DNA of 32,884 nucleotides from Microvirga sp. (lineage in GTDB: Bacteria > Pseudomonadota > Alphaproteobacteria > Rhizobiales > Beijerinckiaceae): contig JAKOMT010000009.1 in assembly GCA_022241475.1 (NCBI GenBank), positions 15,607 to 48,490 on the forward strand. Direction: 5' to 3'. The translations under genes and the position numbers were made by a program. Under the pieces are notes generated by a model that saw only the letters and a list, made by a program, of their open reading frames with translations, did not search any database and was not told the DNA's origin. Positions 26,291 to 32,884 of the stretch are shown one piece after another (the first letter of the stretch is position 1; the number at the start of each line of letters is the position of its first letter).

Positions 26291-27604
26291 ATGTTCGGAC
26301 TGTTTCAGTCGCAAAGCAAAAACTCAAAAATCGTAGGCGCGAATGAACTTTCGATCATACCATCTTCAAAATCATGCCTTGTGATCGATGACAGCCCTTA
26401 TATCCTCGATCTGTTCAGAACCATAATCGACGGATTACACGTCGAAGCACGATACGTGGACTGCGAACGTATCGGCATCGAAATGATTCCGGAATTCGCA
26501 CCCGCATTGATCTTCCTCGACATTCGTCTGAAGGAGGGAGATTGCATCGACGTGATGAAAGAGCTCGCGAACATGCGCTATCGCGGCGTCATCCAGCTGA
26601 TGAGCGGGCGCTACAAGGACTTTCTCGAGCAGGTCGTCGAAGCGGGATCGAAAATGGGGCTGCGCATGCGCGCCCCGCTGCAGAAGCCATTCAGACCCGC
26701 CCAGATCCGCAGCATCATCCGCGAGGAGCGCCTCGTCGCCGAGATCCTTTCGACGCGTCCATTTCCGTTCAGGCAGGCATGGGACGAAGGCTGGCTGGAG
26801 GTCTGGTATCAGCCCCAGATCGACATGCGCACGCGCACCGTCTACGGGGCGGAAGCCCTCATCCGCGCGCGACATCCGGTGTTCGGCCCCTCGGCGCCGG
26901 CGGCGTTCCTGCACGACGCGAGCCTCGACGACTATGTCGGGCTGACGAAATTCGTCATCCAGGACGCGTGCGCGTTCTGGGCGCGGATGCGCGATGAAGG
27001 TTTCAATCTCGCGATCTCGGTGAACGCCTCGTCGGAAATCCTCGAAAATGCTTCGATCCGCCTCGCGATCGACAAGCACGCGCCACGTCATGTCGACTTC
27101 CCGGGGCTCTCCTTCGAAGTCGAGGCGGATGATCTGTTTCAGGACATGGCGCGCACGAACCGGCTGATCACCCAATTGGGCATCTACCGCTCCCGGCTCG
27201 TCGCGTCGGGACTCTGGAGCCGCGACGGAGACATGCTGCGCCTGCTCGAGGGCTCTCTTCGGCAGATCAAGCTGTCTCAGGCGCTCGTCGGCAGGATGCA
27301 GCAGGACGGCCTGTCCTGGAAATTCGCGCGCAGCCTCAAGGACTATGCGGAGCGGACCGAATGCAGGATCTGCGTGGAGGGGATCGAGGTCCAGCGTCAG
27401 GTCGACGCGCTGATCGCCGACGGCATCACCTGCGGCCAGGGAGTGTTCTATTCCCCGAGCGTGGAGAAGGACGTGTTTCTGAACTCACTCAAGGGCAGGA
27501 TCAAGCTGCAGGCCGGACTTGACGCTCCGAGGGGTCACGAGCAGCTTCTCGCGATGGTCGGCCGCGCCAAGAAGCTGCGCGACGAGCGCAAATCCACAGG
27601 ATAA
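26291..27604 (+). CDS. Receiver protein with a degenerate EAL domain
   Basis: A 437-residue protein. Residues 27-140 form a receiver with the acidic pair Asp33-Asp34, phospho-acceptor Asp77 (FLDIRLK) and Lys132, all present. Residues 160-405 resemble an EAL phosphodiesterase domain. They keep E188-A189-L190 and an EGIE segment, but the DDFG motif that binds the catalytic metals is missing, and KIDR is replaced by KLSQ. Cyclic-di-GMP hydrolysis is therefore unlikely; a role as a phosphorylation-controlled binding protein is more plausible. GGAG lies 7 bases before the ATG. The first 30 codons are AT-richer than the rest. It is divergent from the hybrid kinase and converges on the GGDEF-EAL gene with 81 bases between the stops. 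Confidence 0.9.
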   Translation: MFGLFQSQSKNSKIVGANELSIIPSSKSCLVIDDSPYILDLFRTIIDGLHVEARYVDCERIGIEMIPEFAPALIFLDIRLKEGDCIDVMKELANMRYRGVIQLMSGRYKDFLEQVVEAGSKMGLRMRAPLQKPFRPAQIRSIIREERLVAEILSTRPFPFRQAWDEGWLEVWYQPQIDMRTRTVYGAEALIRARHPVFGPSAPAAFLHDASLDDYVGLTKFVIQDACAFWARMRDEGFNLAISVNASSEILENASIRLAIDKHAPRHVDFPGLSFEVEADDLFQDMARTNRLITQLGIYRSRLVASGLWSRDGDMLRLLEGSLRQIKLSQALVGRMQQDGLSWKFARSLKDYAERTECRICVEGIEVQRQVDALIADGITCGQGVFYSPSVEKDVFLNSLKGRIKLQAGLDAPRGHEQLLAMVGRAKKLRDERKSTG

Positions 27605-27685
27605 GCGACGGCCTGCATCTGCGCGGCGCGGCGCACGGCCGGTTTGACCGCGCGCGGCGCTCTGTCAGCTCGCAGGCTTCGATCC

Positions 27686-29962
27686 CTATGCGCCGGCTCT
27701 GGTGCGGACGCGAGCCCGATATCGCTTCCGGTCGGCGACGCCATTCGCGTTCTTGACGAACCATGGGACGCGCGCGCCGGGCATCGGCTTTGCGAAGAAG
27801 AAGCCCTGCGCGTAGTCGCAGCCGAACGTTTGCAGTCGCTCCGCCTGCGCGGCGGTCTCGACGCCTTCGGCGATCACGTCGAGCTTCAAACCCCGACCCA
27901 AACGCACGACCGCCTCGACGATCGCGGCATCGCCTTCGTCGTCGACGATATTGCGCACGAAAGTCCGATCGATTTTCAAATGGTCGACGTAGAAATTCTT
28001 CAGATGCATCATCGAGGCGAACCCCGTCCCGAAATCGTCGAGAGCGATCTTCACTCCGCGGTCGTGAAATTCCTTCAACGTGGATGTGATCACGCCAACC
28101 GAGCGATCCAGGAAGACGGATTCCGTGATCTCGATTTCTATTTTGTTCGCCGGTATCCGGTGATCGTCGAGGACCTTCAGCAATCTTTGCGCAAGATGCG
28201 GATCGGCGAATTCGGCCGATGACGTATTGACGGCCACAGTCCCGAATTCGAGGCCCTGGTCGGTCCATGAGCGCATGTCGGCGGCGACCCTGCGGATCAT
28301 CATTTCGCCGAACGCGATAGCGATCTCGAAATCCGCGAAGGCGGATCCGAAATACGCCGGGGTCTGCAGGCCGCGCTCGGGATCGCGCCAGCGCGCAAGC
28401 GCCTCGAAGCCGATGACGCGCCCCGTTCGCAGGTCGATCTTGGGCTGATAGAAGGGCAGGAACTGGTCGCGCGCCAACCCTTCCCGAACTTCGTGGACGA
28501 TCCGGACGCGCTGGTGCATGACCTCGCGGGCGTGATCGTCGTAGACCACGGCCCGGGTGCGCCCCTCCGCCTTGGCGCGGTAGAGCGCGATGTCGGCGTC
28601 CTTCATGAGCTCGACGGCGTCGCGGTGGTGGTCCGGAAACGCGGCGACGCCGATACTCGCGCGCGTCGACAGGGTCCGCCCGCGATATTCGAAGGTCGCG
28701 CGCAGTCGATCGACGAGACGCCCGGCGAACCGCGCGGTCTGATCCAGTGTCTGCGGCGCCACGACGATCACCGCGAACTCGTCTCCGCCCAGTCGCGCGA
28801 CCATGTCGCAAGGTCGGACCATCGCGGTCAAGCGCTCGGCCGTCTGCCTCAGGAGTTCGTCGCCGGCGTCATGCCCGAGCAGATCATTGACGTCCTTGAA
28901 CTCGTCGAGATCGATGAGAAGGAGACTGACGGTCGTCCCCTCGTTCTCGGCCGCCTCGAGCGCCTGGTTGAGGCGCTCGGTGAACGCGGCGCGATTGGGC
29001 AAGCCCGTCAGCGCGTCATGGTTCGCCATTCGACGAACCTCGTTCTCCGCAGCCTTCCGGGCGGAGATATCGGTGAAGGTTCGAACGACGCCGCCCCCGG
29101 CAACAGGAACCGTCCTGACCTCAAGGACCGTTCCGTTGGGTCTCGTGCGCTCATAATCGAACCGGTCGCCGTGAGCGAGCTGCGTCTCGATGATCTGCTG
29201 AAGCTCTTGCGCCGATACCGTGAACTCACCTCGCTCTTGCTGGAACTTGATGATCGCGTCAAAGCACGGACGCGAGTCAACAAAGTCCGCCGGCAAATCG
29301 AGGAGTTCGGCGGCGCGCGAATTGATGACGGGAACGCGACCGTCCGCTTCGATCAGCATCAGGCCCTGATCCATCGTCGCCAACGCCACCGCCAGGATGC
29401 GCCGCTCCACGCGGAATTCGAGTTCGCGCATGACCGTGCGCGCCAACGCTTCAAGGATTTCGGCCTGGTCCTGCGTGGGGCCGTCCGGCCGCGCTTTTCG
29501 ATCGAGCACGCACAGGGTGCCCAATGGCAGTCCGGCCTCGGTGCGAAGAACCGCACCCGCATAGAAGCGCAGATGCGCTTCGCCGGTGACGAAGGGATTG
29601 CAGGCGAAACGAGGATCCTGCGTCGCGTCGGTGACGACGAAAAGACCCTTCTGCAAGATGGCGTAGGAGCAGAACGACCGCTCTCGCGCCGTCTCCTTCA
29701 CGCCGAGGCCGATCTCGCTCTTGAACCACTGAGAGTCTTCGCCGACGAAGCTGACGAGCGCGACCGGCGCGTCGAATGTACGAGCCGCGATCCGAGCAAT
29801 GTCGTCAAACGCGGATTCAGGAAGCGAGCCGATGATGTCGTAGGCGTCGAGGGCGGCCAGACGCTCCTTTTCTGTCCAGGTGCCTTCCGTGATCATCGGG
29901 GCCGCATTGTTCGGATCGAGATACTTTTCGGGTTGAATCATTACCTTGCCCAATAACGCCAT
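27686..29962 (-). CDS. GAF-PAS-GGDEF-EAL bifunctional cyclic-di-GMP protein
   Basis: A 758-residue cytosolic protein with four domains: GAF (about 45-185), PAS (186-300), GGDEF (310-470) and EAL (495-740). The diguanylate cyclase site is intact (GGDEF at 392-396), and so is the product-inhibition site R383-x-x-D386 five residues before it. The phosphodiesterase site is also intact (E520-A521-L522, then EITES, DDFGTGF and KIDR). The protein may therefore both make and degrade cyclic-di-GMP, with the GAF and PAS domains choosing between them. The start is uncertain. The ATG at 29962 was chosen; an ATG at 29941 and a GTG at 30091 are in frame, and none has an ideal ribosome-binding site. It lies downstream of the chemotaxis receptor gene on the same strand, with 162 bases between. 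Confidence 0.93.
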   Translation of the reverse strand: MALLGKVMIQPEKYLDPNNAAPMITEGTWTEKERLAALDAYDIIGSLPESAFDDIARIAARTFDAPVALVSFVGEDSQWFKSEIGLGVKETARERSFCSYAILQKGLFVVTDATQDPRFACNPFVTGEAHLRFYAGAVLRTEAGLPLGTLCVLDRKARPDGPTQDQAEILEALARTVMRELEFRVERRILAVALATMDQGLMLIEADGRVPVINSRAAELLDLPADFVDSRPCFDAIIKFQQERGEFTVSAQELQQIIETQLAHGDRFDYERTRPNGTVLEVRTVPVAGGGVVRTFTDISARKAAENEVRRMANHDALTGLPNRAAFTERLNQALEAAENEGTTVSLLLIDLDEFKDVNDLLGHDAGDELLRQTAERLTAMVRPCDMVARLGGDEFAVIVVAPQTLDQTARFAGRLVDRLRATFEYRGRTLSTRASIGVAAFPDHHRDAVELMKDADIALYRAKAEGRTRAVVYDDHAREVMHQRVRIVHEVREGLARDQFLPFYQPKIDLRTGRVIGFEALARWRDPERGLQTPAYFGSAFADFEIAIAFGEMMIRRVAADMRSWTDQGLEFGTVAVNTSSAEFADPHLAQRLLKVLDDHRIPANKIEIEITESVFLDRSVGVITSTLKEFHDRGVKIALDDFGTGFASMMHLKNFYVDHLKIDRTFVRNIVDDEGDAAIVEAVVRLGRGLKLDVIAEGVETAAQAERLQTFGCDYAQGFFFAKPMPGARVPWFVKNANGVADRKRYRARVRTRAGA

Positions 29963-30124
29963 TGAACTCGCATCTCCGCTGTCCCGGGACGGCTCCTTCG
30001 TTCGCTTCGACAATGCATGCGTTCCGATGTGGGCTTCGATACCGACGGCGATCCAATGTTGAAGAAGATTAAATCGCCGCCGGTAGCGCACGCCTGACGT
30101 CGGGAATTCCCGCTGTACGGAACC

Positions 30125-31819
30125 TCAGGCAGCTCGAACCCTTTTCAGGAAGTCATCGACGGTGGCCTTGAGATCGCTCGCCTGTCCATTGAGAAGCTCG
30201 GCGGCCGCGCGCACTTCCGTCGACATTCGTCCGGCTTCGGATGCGGCGTCTCTCACGCCGGAGATCGCCTCGGAGACCGAGTTCGTCCCGATCGCCGCTT
30301 CGTTCACATTGCGTGCGATTTCGCCCGTCGCCGATTGCTGCTGCTCGGCGGCGGCGGCGACGTTGGCCGACCGATCCATGATTTCTTTGACCATGGAGGC
30401 GATGCGATGCACGGCCTCTTTCGAGACGCCGGCCGATGATTGCATTTCGTTGATCTGGAGGCTGATTTCCTCTGTGGCTTTACCAGTCTGCTGGGCGAGC
30501 TGTTTAACTTCAGTGGCGACGACGGCGAAGCCTCGACCGGCCTCGCCGGCGCGAGCGGCTTCGATGGTGGCGTTCAGCGCCAGAAGGTTCGTCTTTTCAG
30601 CGATATCGCTGATCAGGTCCGTCATTCCGGAGACGCGTTCGACGACTTTCGTGACTGCGTCGACGGCTGCGGCGGTCCGGATGGCTTCATCGTTGGCGCT
30701 TGAGGCGAGCGTCGACGCGCCGTTGATGTCGCGCGCCACCTCCGCCACGGTCGAAGAGAGCTCCTCCGTGGCGGCGGCCACCGCACCGACATTCGTGCTG
30801 GCCTCCTCCGCCGCAGCCGATACGGCGAGAACCTGATTGCTGGTTTCCTCGGAGATCGCCGACATTGCGCCTGCGTTGCCGTTGAGCTGTGCGGCGGCGG
30901 CGCCGACCTGGGAGATGACGCCGCTCACGGCGCTCTCGAAGTCATCCGCCAGCTTTCGCATATCCTCCTTGCGCTTCTCCTCCGCCCTGATTTCCGATGC
31001 CTCGGCTTCGTCCTCGAGGTCTTTCGCCCGCAGCAGTCCCCGCTGAAGAACGAGGGCCGTCTGCGCGACTTCTCCGATCTCGTCACCGCGCTGCGTGTCC
31101 GGGACAGAAACGTCGAGCTTCCCGTCCGCCAGATTCTGGAGGCAATCGACCATGCGACGCAGGGGCGCAGTGATTCCGACTTTCGCCACGACGAAGCCAA
31201 AGACGGCTCCGGACAGCGTGCCTGCGACCGCGATCCAGATCAAAAGGTTAGTCTTGAACGCGGCAAGCTCTCGGGCCTCGACCGCCAGTTCCGTCCCGTG
31301 CGAATCCGCGTACTCCGCGAAATCCGAAAGCGCCTCCCGAAGCAGCATCGTCGCGCTGCGATTCTCGCGAACGACCGTGTTCAACTGCTGTTGAGCTTCG
31401 GAAATTTCACTGTTCCTATAACGCTCGCCTTCGACGAGAAATCTGTCTAGACCCAAGAAGTACGCCTGAGCGCGGCTTTCGATAATTTCGATCATCGGGA
31501 CTTGACTATCGTCCGCAGTTTCACGCAACCGCTTTAGCCGGTTGTCAAATACTGATCGGCTCTCCAGAGCGACCGCCCGCGCCTCGTCGAAACTCGCGGG
31601 GTCTGCGATTATTCGATACTCCGCACGCGACATTTCGACGGCGTTCTGGTTCATACTCGCTGACAGTCGAATCTCCGAAGCGCTCGTATTGATGCGGTCA
31701 GCGGATTCTGCAAGCGCGTTCAGGCCCTGATAAGCAACCGCTGATACCGCCCCGGCGGCGATTGCCATTATTATAATAATAAGGCCGATCTTGATTCCGA
31801 TCGTCAGTTTCGTCAGCAT
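30125..31819 (-). CDS. Methyl-accepting chemotaxis protein
   Basis: A 564-residue receptor. TM1 is at about 10-31 and TM2 at 191-212, enclosing a mostly helical periplasmic sensor of about 160 residues. HAMP follows (213-265), then the long cytoplasmic coiled coil. The signalling tip near 405-440 has the conserved core [20 protein letters not shown] followed by [13 protein letters not shown]. It would pass a ligand signal to CheA/CheW, neither of which is in this window. No C-terminal CheR-docking pentapeptide is present; the protein ends at the DFLKRVRAA helix. The ATG at 31819 is preceded by GGGGGC, a modest ribosome-binding site. The first codons and the upstream 198 bases are AT-rich. The ligand is unknown. 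Confidence 0.95.
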   Translation of the reverse strand: MLTKLTIGIKIGLIIIIMAIAAGAVSAVAYQGLNALAESADRINTSASEIRLSASMNQNAVEMSRAEYRIIADPASFDEARAVALESRSVFDNRLKRLRETADDSQVPMIEIIESRAQAYFLGLDRFLVEGERYRNSEISEAQQQLNTVVRENRSATMLLREALSDFAEYADSHGTELAVEARELAAFKTNLLIWIAVAGTLSGAVFGFVVAKVGITAPLRRMVDCLQNLADGKLDVSVPDTQRGDEIGEVAQTALVLQRGLLRAKDLEDEAEASEIRAEEKRKEDMRKLADDFESAVSGVISQVGAAAAQLNGNAGAMSAISEETSNQVLAVSAAAEEASTNVGAVAAATEELSSTVAEVARDINGASTLASSANDEAIRTAAAVDAVTKVVERVSGMTDLISDIAEKTNLLALNATIEAARAGEAGRGFAVVATEVKQLAQQTGKATEEISLQINEMQSSAGVSKEAVHRIASMVKEIMDRSANVAAAAEQQQSATGEIARNVNEAAIGTNSVSEAISGVRDAASEAGRMSTEVRAAAELLNGQASDLKATVDDFLKRVRAA

Positions 31820-32017
31820 TTTTTCTGCCCCCAGAATTTCTTTATTTGATATCTTTTTGAGAAATATAATTGCGATGCGATAAATGAAATTTTTTCGGAA
31901 TTAAATTTTGTTGAAGCATGCACCGCATCCAGAGACGGACGCGTTCGGTTTTCCGCATGCCGTAAACAGCGCCTTCCGGCTCTGAGCATCGGGGCAGCGA
32001 GGTCTTACGACCGAAGC
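31820..32017. other. AT-rich leader between the response regulator and the chemotaxis receptor
   Basis: A 198-base gap between two same-strand genes. The half next to the receptor gene (31830-31915) is strongly AT-rich and probably contains its promoter. I see no clear terminator for the response regulator gene. Confidence 0.4.
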
Positions 32018-32878
32018 CTAACCAAGGACGGTGAGTCTGTAGCCCAAACTTCTGACGGCGGTGATGCGCACCGTGCCGCCCGGATCGATCGTAGCAACCT
32101 TCCGGCGCAGCTTGCCGACGCATACGTCAAGCGACTTGTCCTGCTTGCCGTAGTCGCGCCAGAACACGGCTCGCGAGAGCGAGTCGCGCGTCGCCACGTG
32201 GCCCGCCGCCTCCTTCAAGGAGCGAAGGAGGGACGTCTCGGCGTTCGTCAGCGCCTGCTGCCCGACGCGGGACGCGAGCATGCCACGCCCGGTATCGAGC
32301 GTGATCTCCTTCGAGATCGGAATGACGTCAGCCGCGTCGACCTTCGTCTCTTTTCCCATGCACCGTACGAGACGCGCCTTGAGCTCGCGAACGGAGAACG
32401 GCTTCATGATGTAGTCGGCGACGCCCGCATCGATCGCGTCCGCACGGCTTTCGCTCGTCCCTTCCCCGGAGATGATGATCACGGCGGCGTCGGTCAGGTC
32501 GCGGACGTTCGACAGAATGTCGAGGCCGTTCCCGTCGGGTAGTTGAAGGTCGAGGATGATGGCGTCGAACCCGTGTCCCGGCGGCTCGCGGAGCTTCTTG
32601 ATCGCATCCGACAAGGTCGTCGCCCGGCTGAACTGGACGTCGTCGTTCGGCCAAAGGCTGCAAATCATGCCGGCGATGAACGGATCGTCTTCGACCAGAA
32701 GAACGTGCCGACGGTCGTGGTCGCTGGACAGGGGGGGCGACGGGACGCGAATGGATTCTCGATCGCGCCCGACTGCGGGCTTCACCGTAGAGCCGGGACG
32801 AGCCTTCCGAACCAGGTCGCGAATACGAATCCGTTCGCCGTCATCGCCGAGAAACCGCATCAGCTCGTCCCGCGGCAT
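32018..32878 (-). CDS. OmpR-type response regulator with an N-terminal extension (possibly cut by the window edge)
   Basis: At least 286 residues. The receiver (about 57-170) has the acidic residues VEDD, phospho-acceptor Asp110 (ILDLQLP) and Lys159 region (YIMKPFS). The C-terminal winged helix (about 185-285) has the OmpR/PhoB pattern, ending VRSLGYRLT, with KSLDVCVGKLRRK as the recognition-helix region. About 55 polar residues precede the receiver, which is unusual. The ATG at 32878 is only 6 bases from the window end, so the gene may start further out; an internal ATG at 32860 is another choice. It is a DNA-binding regulator; its kinase and targets are unknown. It is co-directional with the chemotaxis receptor gene. 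Confidence 0.88.
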   Translation of the reverse strand: MPRDELMRFLGDDGERIRIRDLVRKARPGSTVKPAVGRDRESIRVPSPPLSSDHDRRHVLLVEDDPFIAGMICSLWPNDDVQFSRATTLSDAIKKLREPPGHGFDAIILDLQLPDGNGLDILSNVRDLTDAAVIIISGEGTSESRADAIDAGVADYIMKPFSVRELKARLVRCMGKETKVDAADVIPISKEITLDTGRGMLASRVGQQALTNAETSLLRSLKEAAGHVATRDSLSRAVFWRDYGKQDKSLDVCVGKLRRKVATIDPGGTVRITAVRSLGYRLTVLG

Positions 32879-32884
32879 CGGCTG

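Noticed and set aside
31842..32123. A 93-codon minus-strand frame overlapping the 3' end of the response regulator gene
   Set aside because: It overlaps the winged-helix coding region in another frame and runs into the AT-rich leader; no motif or start signal supports it.

Overview
The window looks like a chromosomal segment of a GC-rich alphaproteobacterium, most likely of the order Hyphomicrobiales (Rhizobiales). The evidence is a giant coiled-coil protein of the polar-growth (GPR/RgsE) type, a DUF4164-zapA pair, a K+-insensitive H+-pyrophosphatase near thiL/nusB/ribH, a DUF3309 micro-protein and an EcfG-like stress promoter. I cannot name the genus. No tRNA, rRNA, CRISPR array, insertion sequence or phage gene was seen.

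Region 1 (1-8.7 kb) is mostly core metabolism. The Gly/Gln-repeat tail of an upstream gene ends against a bidirectional terminator and converges on hppA. A minus-strand run then reads ribH, nusB, thiL, an MFS transporter and hppA (given 5' to 3'). Upstream of ribH lie a universal stress protein gene and, divergent from it, a second MFS transporter. An adrenodoxin-type [2Fe-2S] ferredoxin gene and a stand-alone Hpt phosphotransfer gene follow on the minus strand.

Region 2 (8.9-18.1 kb) concerns growth and division. It starts with a 5.5-kb gene for an 1832-residue membrane-anchored protein whose body is built from 33-residue (3 x 11) helical repeats. After it come a DUF2189 membrane protein, zapA with a DUF4164 coiled-coil partner, a DUF924 protein and ilvC.

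Region 3 (18.1-22 kb) is a patch of small hydrophobic proteins (69, 54 and 46 residues). One has an EcfG-like promoter. They surround a BaiN/HI0933-type flavoprotein gene whose ribosome-binding site and apparent GTG start are buried in a perfect 13-bp hairpin. An orphan ACR3 arsenite-efflux gene lies next to a 479-bp stretch without a recognisable gene.

Region 4 (22-32.9 kb) is a dense signalling cluster. It holds a cytosolic hybrid histidine kinase with about seven PAS domains, a divergent receiver protein with a decayed EAL domain, an intact GAF-PAS-GGDEF-EAL protein, a methyl-accepting chemotaxis protein and an OmpR-type response regulator at the edge. The layout suggests a phosphorelay joined to cyclic-di-GMP and chemotaxis, with the decayed EAL protein as a possible effector rather than an enzyme.
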